A stretch of 64,000 nucleotides of DNA from positions 3,348,001 through 3,412,000 of the forward strand of contig NZ_AP022603.1 of the NCBI RefSeq assembly GCF_010726955.1. Reading direction: 5' to 3'. The translations under genes were made by a program, and so were the position numbers. Source of the DNA: Mycolicibacterium fallax (GTDB taxonomy: Bacteria > Actinomycetota > Actinomycetes > Mycobacteriales > Mycobacteriaceae). Of the stretch, positions 29,692 to 41,935 are shown one piece after another; the stretch's first letter is position 1; every line of letters starts with the position of its first letter. The notes under the pieces were generated by a model, which had not been told where the DNA came from, did not search any database, and saw only the letters and a list, made by a program, of their open reading frames with translations.

Positions 29692-30437
29692 CCGTCGCGG
29701 GCGGCCCGCAGGAACGCCAGCACCGCGACCACTGCGGCCGGATCCTCGACCCGGTGCGCCGCGGCAGTCGGGCCCTGGCCGACCTTGACCCCCACATCGG
29801 CGCCGCCGAGCCGGTCGAACACCGTCTCGTCGGTGACGTCGTCGCCGAGGAAAACCACGGTTTCGCACCGTAATTCGTCGCGCAGCCGCTGCACCGCGGC
29901 GCCCTTGTCGGTGTGCAGCACGGAGAACTCCAGCACCGCCTTGCCCGCGGTGAGCTTGGCCGGCCAGTTGCGGGCGGCGGCCCGGGCCCGGTCCAGCGCG
30001 GCCGCGCCGACGCTCGGGGCGGCGTTGCGGATGTGCAGCGCGGCGCCGGCGGGTTTGGCCTCCACCGTCACCCCGGGTGCGGCTTCGGCGATGTCGGTGA
30101 GCGCGGCGAGGATCTGCTCGCGCAGCGCGGTGTCGATGGCCGCGTCGAAGCCGTCCTCGAACTCGGCGCCGTGGCTGCCGACCAGACGGATCGGCGCCCG
30201 GGCCCCGGACAGCAGGCGCAGGTCGGCCAGCGCGCGACCGGACACCAGCGCGACGGTGACCCCGGGCAGCTCGGCCAGCGCCGTCAGCGCGGCCAGCGCG
30301 CCGGGCGCCGGGCGGGCGTCGGGCGGGTGCGCGACGATCGGCGCGAGGGTGCCGTCGAAGTCGGCGGCGACCAGCAGCCGCGGCGAGCGGGCCGCGGCAG
30401 ACAGGGCCTCGCGCAGCGCCGCCGGCGGTCCGGGCAC
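29688..30437 (-). CDS. otsB: Trehalose-6-phosphate phosphatase
   Basis: 249 residues. HAD-superfamily phosphatase; nucleophile and acid in VAADFDGTLAPI (about 24-35), GSHGAEFE in the cap region, and the closing GDDVTDETVF. It yields trehalose, a mycobacterial cell-envelope precursor. It is the short single-domain form, without the N-terminal domain of M. tuberculosis OtsB2. GTG start at 30437, one base beyond the kstR stop, so it probably belongs to the kstR operon. Confidence 0.9.
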   Translation of the reverse strand: MPGPPAALREALSAAARSPRLLVAADFDGTLAPIVAHPPDARPAPGALAALTALAELPGVTVALVSGRALADLRLLSGARAPIRLVGSHGAEFEDGFDAAIDTALREQILAALTDIAEAAPGVTVEAKPAGAALHIRNAAPSVGAAALDRARAAARNWPAKLTAGKAVLEFSVLHTDKGAAVQRLRDELRCETVVFLGDDVTDETVFDRLGGADVGVKVGQGPTAAAHRVEDPAAVVAVLAFLRAARDG

Positions 30438-30438
30438 G

Positions 30439-31113
30439 CTAGATCCGCGGGTTCTCGTCGTCCCCGATGAGCAGCCGGACGGCCAGGTCGAGGCGCTTGC
30501 TGACGTCGGCGGCCGAGGCGCGCCGGGTCAGCCAGGCCAGCAGGTTCGACAGCCACACATCCGAGAGCACCCGGGCGATGTGGAACTGGTCCTCGGTGGG
30601 TTCCCCGTCGGCGGCCATCGCCCGGGCGAACATCGAGTCGATGATCTTCTCGACGTGGTCGACCTCGCCGGCGGCCGAGGCGTCGGCGAACACGTAGGCC
30701 CGCGCCATCGCCTCGGTCAGCAGCGGGTTGCGCTGCATGGCCCGGTTCAGCTTGGACACCATCGAGGTCAGCCGGGCGAACGCGGTGCCGCCGGTGACCG
30801 GGATCCGTTCGGCCTTGGCGTCGATGCGCTCGAACTCCCGGCCCAGCGCGGAGACCAGCAGGTGCACCTTGGACGGGAAGTAGCGGTACAGGGTGCCGAC
30901 GGCGACGTCGGCGCGGTCGGCGACGGCGCGCATCTGCACGGCCTCGTAGCCGCCCTTGGAGGCGATCGCCATGGTGGCGTCCAGGATGCGCTTGCGGCGC
31001 TCGCGCTGCGCGTCGGAGCCCAGGTCGGCGTCGCTGAGCACCGATACGGGCTGCACCTCGCGGGGTTCGGCGCCGGGTGTGGCGGATGCTTTGCTGGATG
31101 CGGTGGTGGACAT
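30439..31113 (-). CDS. kstR: KstR, TetR-family repressor of cholesterol catabolism
   Basis: 224 residues. TetR N-terminal HTH (about 35-80, VQMRAVADRADVAVGTLYRYFPSK) and a C-terminal ligand-binding domain. The family is known to control sterol uptake and ring degradation and to be released by 3-oxo-4-cholestenoyl-CoA. ATG at 31113 chosen because it follows GAAAGGAG and matches the known N-terminus; the longer ORF is upstream promoter DNA. A KstR operator lies 40 bp upstream in the divergent kstR-fadE34 gap, so it is autoregulated. Confidence 0.95.
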   Translation of the reverse strand: MSTTASSKASATPGAEPREVQPVSVLSDADLGSDAQRERRKRILDATMAIASKGGYEAVQMRAVADRADVAVGTLYRYFPSKVHLLVSALGREFERIDAKAERIPVTGGTAFARLTSMVSKLNRAMQRNPLLTEAMARAYVFADASAAGEVDHVEKIIDSMFARAMAADGEPTEDQFHIARVLSDVWLSNLLAWLTRRASAADVSKRLDLAVRLLIGDDENPRI

Positions 31114-31152
31114 ACCGAGGGCTGCTCCTTTCGTGCTCGTCGCTACCAATAT

Positions 31153-31166
31153 TAGAACACGTTCTA
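31153..31166. promoter_or_regulatory. KstR operator between kstR and fadE34
   Basis: TAGAACACGTTCTA matches the KstR consensus TnnAACnnGTTnnA perfectly and is a complete palindrome. It sits between the divergent kstR and fadE34 starts, so both are expected to be KstR-controlled. Confidence 0.9.
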
Positions 31167-31205
31167 GTAGGCTGCAGTGGCCTTGTTCCGCTTCCTGAGG
31201 AGGCC

Positions 31206-33314
31206 GTGTTGTCCGCGGTGCCAGCATCCACCATCGACGAACAGTCCGCCGCGCGTGAACTCGTGCGCGATTGGGCCGCCTCGTCGGGAGCCATCGCGGC
31301 CATCCGCGCCGCCGAAACCGAGAATCCCGACGCCTGGCGGCCGGTGTTTGCCAAGCTCGCCGAGCTCGGGCTGTTCGGGGTGGCGATCCCGGAGGACCGC
31401 GGCGGTGCCGGCGGCGCCATCGCCGACCTGTGCGCGATGGTGGACGAGGCCGCCTGCGCCCTGCTGCCCGGGCCGATCGTGTCCACCGCGCTGGCCACCC
31501 TGGTCGTTGACGACGAGGACCTGCTGGCCGAGCTGGCGGAGGGCACCCGCACCGCGGGACTGGCCCTGACCGCCGAGCTGACCTGGGCCGACGGTGCCGC
31601 CACCGGGGTGGCCGAGCATGTCGTCGGCGCCGATCCGGCCGGCCTGCTGGTGCTGCCGTCGCCGGCCGGCTGGCTGCTGGTCGACGCCGCCGCGGCCGGG
31701 GTGCGGATCGAGGCGCTGACCCCCACCGACTTCTCCCGCCCGCTGGCCCGGGTGCTGCTGGACGGGGCGCCGGCGACGCTGCTGGCCGCCGACGCCGCCC
31801 GGGTGCGCGACCTGGCCGCCACCTTGTTTGCCGCCGAGGCCGCCGGGGTGGCCCGCTGGTGCCTGGACACCGCCGTCGACTACGCCAAGGTCCGCGAGCA
31901 GTTCGGCAAGCCGATCGGCAGCTTCCAGGCCGTCAAGCACCTCTGCGCGGAGATGCTGATCCGCGCCGAACAGGCCGCGGTCACCGCCGCCGACGCCGCC
32001 CGCGCGGCCGACGCCGGCGACCCCGAGCAGCTGGCCGCCGCCGCCGCGGTGGCCGCCGCGGCCGGTATCGACGCGGCGATCGGCAATGCCAAGGACTGCA
32101 TCCAGGTGCTCGGCGGGATCGGTTTCACCTGGGAGCACGACGCCCACCTGTACTTCCGCCGCGGCTACGGCATCGGCGGGCTGCTCGGCGGCCGGGAGCA
32201 CTGGCTGCGCCGCACCGCCGCCCTCACCGTGGCCGGTACCCGTCGTCGGCTCGGGGTGGACCTCAGCGAGGTCGAGGCGCTGCGCGCCGGCATCGCCGCC
32301 GAGGTGGCCGCCGTCGCCGCGCTGCCCGAGGAGCAGCGGCAGCGGGCGCTGGCCGAGTCCGGGCTGTTGGCTCCGCACTGGCCCGCGCCCTACGGCCGCG
32401 ACGCCGCCCCGGCCGAGCAGCTGCTGATCGACCAGGAGCTGGCCGCCGCCGGGGTGGAGCGCCCGGACATCTCGATCGGCTGGTGGGCCGCGCCGACCAT
32501 CCTGGAACACGGCACGCCCGAGCAGGTCGCCCGCTTCATCCCGGGCACCCTGGACGGCTCGGTGTACTGGAGCCAGCTGTTCTCCGAGCCGGGTGCCGGC
32601 AGCGATCTGGCGTCGCTGCGCACCAAGGCCGAACGCGTCGAGGGCGGCTGGAAGCTGACCGGGCAGAAGGTGTGGACCTCCAATGCGCACCGGTCGAACT
32701 GGGGCGTGTGCCTGGCCCGGACCAACCCGGATGTGCCCAAGCACAAGGGCATCAGCTACTTCGTGCTGGACATGTCCAGCCCCGGCATCGACATCCGCCC
32801 GCTGCGCGAGATGACCGGTGAGGCGCTGTTCAACGAGGTGTTCCTGGACGGCGTGTTCGTGCCGGACGAGCTGGTGATCGGCGCGGTCGACGGCGGCTGG
32901 CCGCTGGCCCGCACCACGCTGGCCAACGAGCGGGTCGCGATGGGCGGCGTCGACAAGGGCATGGAGGAGCTGCTGGCGCACTTCGCCGGCACCGAACTGG
33001 ACCCGGCGGCCGCCGACCGGCTCGGCGCGCTGATCGTCGAGGGCCTGACCGGATCGCTGCTGGACCAGCGGATCGCCGAGCTGGCGATGGGCGGCCGGGA
33101 CCCGGGCGCGCAGTCCTCGGTCCGCAAGCTGATCGGGGTGCGCTACCGCCAGGCGCTGGCCGAGCAGGTCATGGAGACCACCCCCGGCGCCGGGCTGGTG
33201 GACAACCCGCAGACCCGGTACTTCCTGAACACCCGCTGCCTGACCATCGCCGGCGGCACCGAGCAGATCTTGCTCACCGTCGCCGCCGAGCGGCTGCTGG
33301 GCCTGCCGCGGTAG
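31206..33314 (+). CDS. fadE34: FadE34, fused two-domain acyl-CoA dehydrogenase
   Basis: About 702 residues, made of two acyl-CoA dehydrogenase units in tandem. The N-terminal unit (about 1-365) has the REQFGKPIGSFQAVKH segment. The C-terminal unit (about 375-702) has WSQLFSEPGAGSDLASLRTKA and the closing AGGTEQILLTVAAERLLGLPR. In cholesterol catabolism FadE34 (ChsE3-type) oxidises a side-chain CoA intermediate. The GAGGAGG ribosome site at 31197-31203 suits TTG 31209 best; GTG 31206 is a close alternative. Divergent from kstR across a KstR operator. Confidence 0.92.
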   Translation: MLSAVPASTIDEQSAARELVRDWAASSGAIAAIRAAETENPDAWRPVFAKLAELGLFGVAIPEDRGGAGGAIADLCAMVDEAACALLPGPIVSTALATLVVDDEDLLAELAEGTRTAGLALTAELTWADGAATGVAEHVVGADPAGLLVLPSPAGWLLVDAAAAGVRIEALTPTDFSRPLARVLLDGAPATLLAADAARVRDLAATLFAAEAAGVARWCLDTAVDYAKVREQFGKPIGSFQAVKHLCAEMLIRAEQAAVTAADAARAADAGDPEQLAAAAAVAAAAGIDAAIGNAKDCIQVLGGIGFTWEHDAHLYFRRGYGIGGLLGGREHWLRRTAALTVAGTRRRLGVDLSEVEALRAGIAAEVAAVAALPEEQRQRALAESGLLAPHWPAPYGRDAAPAEQLLIDQELAAAGVERPDISIGWWAAPTILEHGTPEQVARFIPGTLDGSVYWSQLFSEPGAGSDLASLRTKAERVEGGWKLTGQKVWTSNAHRSNWGVCLARTNPDVPKHKGISYFVLDMSSPGIDIRPLREMTGEALFNEVFLDGVFVPDELVIGAVDGGWPLARTTLANERVAMGGVDKGMEELLAHFAGTELDPAAADRLGALIVEGLTGSLLDQRIAELAMGGRDPGAQSSVRKLIGVRYRQALAEQVMETTPGAGLVDNPQTRYFLNTRCLTIAGGTEQILLTVAAERLLGLPR

Positions 33315-33334
33315 CCGGGCTCGGGCGCGGGCGC

Positions 33335-33367
33335 GGCGGCTCGGGGGCGGCGGCTCGGGGGCGGCGG
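33335..33367. repeat. Short GC tandem repeat, 14-bp period
   Basis: GGCTCGGGGGCGGC recurs with a 14-base period just past the fadE34 stop (copies begin at 33338 and 33352, with a partial third). It is a low-complexity stretch; slippage is the likely origin. Confidence 0.6.
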
Positions 33368-33400
33368 TGCGTCGCGGGTGCACTCCCAGCCGGCTGCCGG

Positions 33401-33873
33401 CATCGAGTGAGAACTCAGGGACGCTGGTGAGAACGCAGGGACGCTGGTGAGACGTTCTGGTGGGGTCCGAAATCGAGTGAGAACTCAGGGACGCTGGTGA
33501 GACGTTCTGGTGGGGTCCGAAATCGAGTGAGAACTCAGGGAGCTTGGTGAGAACGCAGGGACGTTGGTGAGACGTCAGGGCGGGGGTTTTCATCGAGTGA
33601 GACATTGTGGCGGGGTCTACTCGCACAACGCATCCCAGGTGTCTCTTTCGATGACGAGCGCCGTCCTGGGTTCTCTCTAAGCTCCCTGACGTCTCACGAG
33701 GCTCCCTGAGTTCTCACTCGATGAACCCGGCCGCCGAAAGTTCTCACGAGGCTCCCAGGGTTCTCACTCGATGAGCGCGGCCGCCGAAAGTTCTCACCGG
33801 CGTCCCAGGGTTCTCACTCGATGAGCGCACCCGGCAAAAGTTCTCACCAGCGTCCCTGAGTTCCCCCTCGATG
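33401..33873. repeat. 473-bp array of phased inverted repeats (GTGAGA / TCTCAC motifs)
   Basis: The left half carries GTGAGA at 33407, 33427, 33447, 33477, 33497, 33527, 33547, 33567 and 33597 (steps of 20 or 30). The right half carries the complement TCTCAC at 33692, 33712, 33742, 33762, 33792, 33812 and 33842, with a degenerate copy at 33862, in alternating 20 and 30 steps. Whole units of 50 or 70 bp begin ATCGAG and read inward on both sides. The outer ends form a 34-bp inverted repeat (33401-33434 with 33840-33873) with two mismatches. No coding bias and no spacers, so it is not CRISPR. It sits between convergent genes. Confidence 0.9.
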
Positions 33874-33901
33874 ACGACGTTCGCCAGGAGCGCCCGCCGG
33901 G

Positions 33902-34507
33902 TCAGCTGAACTTCACCTGCGCGCACGCCGTCGGGGTGGTCAGGTTGACCCCGCCGTAGACCACCCGGATGTTCGAGCACGCGATGAACGTCGGGCCGAG
34001 GGATACCTGGCCGTTGGCCCAGTTCAGCGGTATCGAGGTGCCGTCGATCCGGAACCGCTCGATCGGGCCGCCGCCGAAGTAGGTGGCCGAGATCTCGGTG
34101 CTGTTGATCGACTTGAGCTGCTTGCTGAGCACGTTGGCGTGGTTGGCACCCTTGACCTCGCGAGGCATGCCCGACGGCGCGCTGTACTCGGCCTCCTGCC
34201 AGGTGTCGCGGTCGTTGCTGCGCAGCGTGACGGTCTGCCGGGCCCAGGCGTCGCCGGGGAACCCGATCGGGCCGTTCGGGGTGAGCAGGTTGGCCTGGGT
34301 GTCCCAGTAGCAGCGTCCCTCGGCCGTCACGCAGTTGGCGGTGACATGCATCTCCAACTGGGTGACCGGGTCGACGGGGACCGACTTGACGTCCGAGGCC
34401 ATCGCGGCGGCCGCCTCGGGCGCTTGGACCAGCGCCGTCGAGGTCAGTCCGGCCGACAGCAGCGCGGCCGCACCGGCCGCGGCGAAGATCTTCCTGTGCA
34501 CGTTCAT
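33902..34507 (-). CDS. Secreted protein of unknown function
   Basis: 201 residues from ATG 34507 (a TTG nine bases earlier gives three more residues). A signal peptide (about 1-37) with an AEAAAA-type cleavage region is visible. The mature chain has four cysteines, likely two disulfides, a VTANCVTAEGRCYWDT segment and a beta-rich C-terminus. I do not recognise a family with certainty; its position between fadE34 and kshB matches a mycobacterial hypothetical gene (Rv3572 in M. tuberculosis). No clear ribosome site precedes the ATG. Confidence 0.75.
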   Translation of the reverse strand: MNVHRKIFAAAGAAALLSAGLTSTALVQAPEAAAAMASDVKSVPVDPVTQLEMHVTANCVTAEGRCYWDTQANLLTPNGPIGFPGDAWARQTVTLRSNDRDTWQEAEYSAPSGMPREVKGANHANVLSKQLKSINSTEISATYFGGGPIERFRIDGTSIPLNWANGQVSLGPTFIACSNIRVVYGGVNLTTPTACAQVKFS

Positions 34508-34529
34508 CGCAATCAAAGTTAGGCGCTCG

Positions 34530-35588
34530 CTACTCGTCGTAGGTGACTTCGACAGAATTCGACACCGGCCGGGCCTGGCAGGCCAGGATCAGCCCCTCCG
34601 CCAGGTCGTCGGGTTCCAGCACGTCGTTGACGGCCATCTCGACCTCGCCGGACTTGCACAGCACCGCGCACGCCCCGCAATGGCCCTCGCGGCAGGAGAA
34701 CGGGGCGTCCAGGCCCTTGTCCAGCAACACGTCGAGCAGCGGCGCCTTGCGCGGCCAGCTGAACTCGTGGGTCTGGCCGTCGAGGGTGGCCACCACGGTG
34801 GCCGGCGGCTCGTCGTCGTCGTCGGTCTCGATGACCACCTTGGCGAACGGGTCGGAGTCCAGCGACCGGAACACCTCGATGTGCACCCGCTCGTCGGGCA
34901 CCCCGAGCCCGGTCAGCGCCTCGGCGGCCGCGGTCATGAACGGGCCGGGCCCGCAGATGAAGGCCGGCCGGTCGGTGAACGGCGCGGCCAGCCGGCCCAG
35001 CGCGGTGGCGTCGGGCAGGCCCTGCACGGACTCCAGCCAGTGCAGCACGGTCAACCGGTCCGGGTGGGCGGCGGCCAGCTCACGCAGCGCGGCGGCGAAG
35101 ATGACCGAGCGTTCGTCGCGGTTGGCGTAGATCAGGGTGACCTGCCCGGAGCCGGTGGCCAGCGCGGACTTGGCGATCGCCAGCATCGGGGTGATGCCGC
35201 TGCCGGCCGCCAGCAGCAGCAGGTCGGCGTCGAGCCGGTCCGGAACGAAGGTGCCCGACGGGGCGAGCACGTGCATCCGCAGGCCGGCGTGGGCGTGATC
35301 GCACAGCCAGTTCGACGCGTACCCGTCGACGGTGCGCTTGACGGTGACCGCCAGCGCGTCGTCGGTGTGCGGGGAGCTCGACAGCGAGTAGCAGCGCGCC
35401 ACCGAGCCGGTCTTCTCGCTGGGCACCCGCAGGGTGAGGAACTGGCCGGGGGAGTAGCGCAACCGCTCGGGCGCGATGTCGGCGCCCTCGGGCACCCGGA
35501 ACACCAGGGTCCGGGCATCATCGGTCTCGGCGATGACCTCGGCGATCTCCAGCGCCAGCACGTGTGTGCCGAGCGGCTCCTCTGTCAC
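34530..35588 (-). CDS. kshB: KshB, reductase of 3-ketosteroid 9-alpha-hydroxylase
   Basis: 352 residues. Supplies electrons from NADH to the KshA oxygenase, which opens steroid ring B. FAD-binding domain with RCYSLSSSP (about 65-73), NAD-binding domain with LLLLAAGSGITPMLAI, and a C-terminal plant-type [2Fe-2S] ferredoxin domain with FSCREGHCGACAVLC and a fourth Cys in LILACQA. GTG start at 35588. A perfect KstR operator lies 26 bp upstream. Confidence 0.95.
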   Translation of the reverse strand: MTEEPLGTHVLALEIAEVIAETDDARTLVFRVPEGADIAPERLRYSPGQFLTLRVPSEKTGSVARCYSLSSSPHTDDALAVTVKRTVDGYASNWLCDHAHAGLRMHVLAPSGTFVPDRLDADLLLLAAGSGITPMLAIAKSALATGSGQVTLIYANRDERSVIFAAALRELAAAHPDRLTVLHWLESVQGLPDATALGRLAAPFTDRPAFICGPGPFMTAAAEALTGLGVPDERVHIEVFRSLDSDPFAKVVIETDDDDEPPATVVATLDGQTHEFSWPRKAPLLDVLLDKGLDAPFSCREGHCGACAVLCKSGEVEMAVNDVLEPDDLAEGLILACQARPVSNSVEVTYDE

Positions 35589-35613
35589 GGCGTTCCCTCA
35601 CTTTTGTCGTTAC

Positions 35614-35627
35614 TAGAACATGTTATA
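35614..35627. promoter_or_regulatory. KstR operator upstream of kshB
   Basis: TAGAACATGTTATA matches TnnAACnnGTTnnA at every fixed position. It is 26 bp before the kshB GTG, on the promoter side, in the gap shared with hsaA. Confidence 0.88.
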
Positions 35628-35680
35628 GAAATGAACCGTCGCAGGTCCAGCCGTTGCAGGCAGGCGTACTCGACACAAAT

Positions 35681-35694
35681 GGTAACGTGTTCTA
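35681..35694. promoter_or_regulatory. KstR-like operator upstream of hsaA
   Basis: GGTAACGTGTTCTA agrees with the KstR consensus except G for the first T. It lies 61 bp before the hsaA GTG in the shared divergent gap, so each divergent gene seems to have its own site. A weaker operator, judged only by consensus. Confidence 0.65.
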
Positions 35695-35754
35695 GTCTTT
35701 TCATGGTCGGCGTCAGGAACGCAGGCACAGATCGCACCCAACGGGAGGTAGCAA

Positions 35755-39303
<3,549 letters not shown>

Positions 39304-39366
39304 ATTCGCAGGTGGAATGCTTCCGAGCCGGCGCGCGGGGGTGTTGAATAACAACGGTGTAACTCA

Positions 39367-39395
39367 TCCACATTGTGGACAGACCCTGTGGACAA
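39367..39395. promoter_or_regulatory. Palindrome and DnaA-box-like 9-mer upstream of the symporter gene
   Basis: TCCACA-T-TGTGGA (39367-39379) is a perfect 13-base palindrome. TGTGGACAA (39387-39395) matches the complement of the mycobacterial DnaA box, and TGTGGACAG (39374-39382) is a one-mismatch copy 13 bases before it in the same orientation. They are 30-40 bases from the symporter ATG, and an operator role is likelier than replication. Confidence 0.4.
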
Positions 39396-39422
39396 CCCTC
39401 CCCGGGCGAGAAGGAGCCGCCG

Positions 39423-40772
39423 ATGACCGCGCCGAGGATCACGCCGAAGGACCCGCCCGGCACCGGACTGCGCCGCGTCGTCGTCGCGTCGATGGCCGGC
39501 ACCGTGGTCGAGTGGTACGAGTTCTTCCTCTACGGCACCGCCGCCACCCTGGTGTTCTCCAAGGTGTTCTTCCCGCAGACCGGCAGCGACCTGGACGCCA
39601 TCCTGGCCGCGTTCGTCACCTACGCCGTCGGCTTCGCCGCCCGGCCGCTCGGCGGCCTGGTGTTCGGCTACTTCGGTGACCGCTACGGGCGCAAGACCCT
39701 GCTGCAGCTGTCGCTGTTGCTGGTCGGCGCCGCGACCTTCCTGATGGGCTGCCTGCCGACCTTCGGCCAGGTCGGCTACTGGGCGCCGCTGCTGCTGGTG
39801 GTGCTGCGCTTCGTGCAGGGCTTCGCGGTCGGCGGGGAGTGGGGCGGCGCGGTGCTGCTGGTCGCCGAGCACAGCCCGAACCGGGCGCGGGGCTTCTGGG
39901 CCAGCTGGCCGCAGGCCGGGGTGCCGGTCGGCAACATGCTGGCCACCGTGGTGCTGCTGGTGCTGACCTTCCTGCTGTCGGACTCGACGTTCCTGTCCTG
40001 GGGCTGGCGGGTGGCGTTCTGGCTGTCGGCGGTGGTGGTGCTGATCGGCTACTACATCCGCACCAAGGTCACCGACGCGCCGATCTTCGTGGCCGCCCAG
40101 CGCGAGGCCGAGGCGCAGATCAAGACCGCGCTCAACGCCATCGAGGTGATCCGCCGTTACCCGCGGCCGGTGTTCACCGCGATGGGGATGCGCTTCGCCG
40201 AGAACATCATGTACTACCTGGTGGTCACGTTTTCGATCACCTACCTGAAGGTGCACGCGGGCGTGGCCACCACCAATATCCTGTGGTACCTGCTGATCGC
40301 GCACGCCGCGCATTTCATCGCGATCCCGCTGGTGGGCCGGGCCTCGGACCGGTTCGGGCGCCGGCCGGTGTATCTGGTCGGAGTGCTGCTGACCGCCAGC
40401 TGGGGGTTCTTCGCGTTCCCGATGATGGACAGCGGGAACTACGCGGTGATCACCGCCGCGGTGGTGATCGGCCTGTTGTTCCACGCCCTGATGTACGCCC
40501 CGCAGCCCGCGTTGATGGCCGAGATGTTCCCCACCCGGATCCGGTACACCGGGGTGTCGCTGGGCTATCAGGTCACCGCGATCTTCGCCGGCTCGCTGGC
40601 CCCGATCATCGCGGTCAAGCTGCTGGCGGACTTCGAATCGTCGGTGCCGATCGCGATCTACCTGGCCGGCGCGTGCCTGGTCACGCTGATCGCGCTGGCG
40701 TTCGCCCGGGAAACCGCCGGCATCGATCTGCACGACCTGGACCGTGCCGACGAGGCGGCCCGGGCCGGCTAG
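39423..40772 (+). CDS. MHS-family metabolite:proton symporter (MFS)
   Basis: 449 residues with twelve transmembrane helices. Family features: VVEWYEFFLYGTAA in helix 1, the loop 2-3 motif GYFGDRYGRKT and the loop 8-9 GRASDRFGRRP. MHS members import organic acids, for example shikimate or alpha-ketoglutarate. The substrate is not deducible. Placed between the hsa operon and aspB in a steroid locus, it may move a steroid-derived acid. It is convergent with aspB (4-base overlap), and the position in M. tuberculosis holds nat instead. Start at 39423 after GAAGGAG. Confidence 0.9.
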   Translation: MTAPRITPKDPPGTGLRRVVVASMAGTVVEWYEFFLYGTAATLVFSKVFFPQTGSDLDAILAAFVTYAVGFAARPLGGLVFGYFGDRYGRKTLLQLSLLLVGAATFLMGCLPTFGQVGYWAPLLLVVLRFVQGFAVGGEWGGAVLLVAEHSPNRARGFWASWPQAGVPVGNMLATVVLLVLTFLLSDSTFLSWGWRVAFWLSAVVVLIGYYIRTKVTDAPIFVAAQREAEAQIKTALNAIEVIRRYPRPVFTAMGMRFAENIMYYLVVTFSITYLKVHAGVATTNILWYLLIAHAAHFIAIPLVGRASDRFGRRPVYLVGVLLTASWGFFAFPMMDSGNYAVITAAVVIGLLFHALMYAPQPALMAEMFPTRIRYTGVSLGYQVTAIFAGSLAPIIAVKLLADFESSVPIAIYLAGACLVTLIALAFARETAGIDLHDLDRADEAARAG

Positions 40773-41926
40773 CGGGCCAGCCAGCCGCCGATCCGGGACA
40801 CCGCATCGTCGACGTCGGCGGGCGGGCCGGCGAACGACAGCCGGACGAACCGGTGCCCGTCGCGGGTGTCGAAGTCGATGCCCGGGGCGATCGCGACGCC
40901 GGTCTCGGCCAGCAGCCGCGCGCAGAACTCCTGCGAGTCGTCGGTGTGGTCGGAGACGTCGGTGTAGACGTAGAACGCGCCGTCGGTGGGGGCCAGCCGG
41001 GTCAGCCCGATGCCGCGCAGCCCGTCGAGCAGCCGGGCCCGGTTGGCGGTGTACTCGGCCAGGTTGGCCTCGGCCTCGGCGACCGATTCCGGGGTGAACG
41101 CCGCCACCGCGGCCAGCTGGGACAGCGCCGGCGGGCAGATGGTGAAGTTGCCGGTGAGCCGGTCGACGGTGCGCTGCAGGTCGGTGGGCACCAGCAGCCA
41201 GCCCAGCCGCCAGCCGGTCATCGCGAAGTACTTGGAGAAGCTGTTCACCACCACCGCGTCGCGGGAGGTCTGCCAGGCCGAACTGGTCGCCGGCGCGCCG
41301 GGATAGACCAGGCCGTGGTAGACCTCGTCGCTGATCAGCCGGACCCCGTGCTCGGCGCACCAGGCGGCGATCGCCGCCAGCTCGGCGGGTTCGATGACGG
41401 TGCCGGTCGGGTTGGCCGGGCTGGCCACGATCACCCCGTCGGGGCGCGGGTCGAGCTCGTCGAGCATCGCGACGGTCGGCTGGAACCGGGTGTCCGGTCC
41501 GCACGGCAGGTCGAGAACCCGGCAACCCAGCGCGGAGAGGATGTTGCGGTAGCAGGGGTAGCCGGGGCTGGGCACCACCACCCGATCGCCGACGTCGAAG
41601 CAGGCCAGGAAGGTCAGCAGGAAGCCGCCGGAGGAGCCGGTGGTGATCACCACGTCGTCGAGGTCGACCTCGATGTCGTAGCGGGCGGCGCAGTCGGCGG
41701 CGATCGCCTCGCGCAGCTCCGGCAGGCCAAGGGCGACGGTGTAGCCGAGCTGATTGGCCTGCAGCGCCGCCGCGGCCGCCGCACGAACCGGGGCGGGCGG
41801 TCCGACCCGGGGCTGGCCGGCGGACAGGTTGACCAGGTCACCGTGGGTCTGCTGGCGCTGGGCGGCCGCCTGCCAGACGTCCATCACGTGAAACGGCGGG
41901 ATCCCGGCCCGCAGTGCGGTCTTCAC
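40769..41926 (-). CDS. aspB: AspB-like PLP-dependent aminotransferase
   Basis: 385 residues, class I/II fold. PLP-Lys lies in VNSFSKYFAMTGWRLGW (Lys about 235), the ASPANPTG segment binds the carboxylate, and RLSFAG with the final Arg recognises the substrate. Substrate unproven. It sits at the end of the fadD3-fadE31-32-33-aspB run, separated from fadE33 by 9 bp, so is probably co-transcribed with these KstR2-controlled genes, as in other mycobacteria. GTG start at 41926. Confidence 0.92.
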   Translation of the reverse strand: MKTALRAGIPPFHVMDVWQAAAQRQQTHGDLVNLSAGQPRVGPPAPVRAAAAAALQANQLGYTVALGLPELREAIAADCAARYDIEVDLDDVVITTGSSGGFLLTFLACFDVGDRVVVPSPGYPCYRNILSALGCRVLDLPCGPDTRFQPTVAMLDELDPRPDGVIVASPANPTGTVIEPAELAAIAAWCAEHGVRLISDEVYHGLVYPGAPATSSAWQTSRDAVVVNSFSKYFAMTGWRLGWLLVPTDLQRTVDRLTGNFTICPPALSQLAAVAAFTPESVAEAEANLAEYTANRARLLDGLRGIGLTRLAPTDGAFYVYTDVSDHTDDSQEFCARLLAETGVAIAPGIDFDTRDGHRFVRLSFAGPPADVDDAVSRIGGWLAR

Positions 41927-41935
41927 CGGCTCAGG

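Noticed and set aside
33315..33400. A small gene after fadE34
   Set aside because: GC-tandem low-complexity sequence without a ribosome site or codon bias.
31164..33626. 820-codon minus-strand open frame opposite fadE34
   Set aside because: Composition follows the complement of fadE34 codons and no domain is visible; fadE34 has clear motifs and codon bias.
33401..33873. CRISPR array
   Set aside because: Repeats run in two opposite orientations with 10-bp phasing and no unique spacers; there are no cas genes nearby.
35681..35694. Second perfect KstR site
   Set aside because: The first fixed T is G; kept only as a near match.
39374..39395. DnaA boxes marking an origin of replication
   Set aside because: Only two 9-mers, one imperfect, no AT-rich unwinding region and no dnaA/dnaN nearby; an operator reading is simpler.
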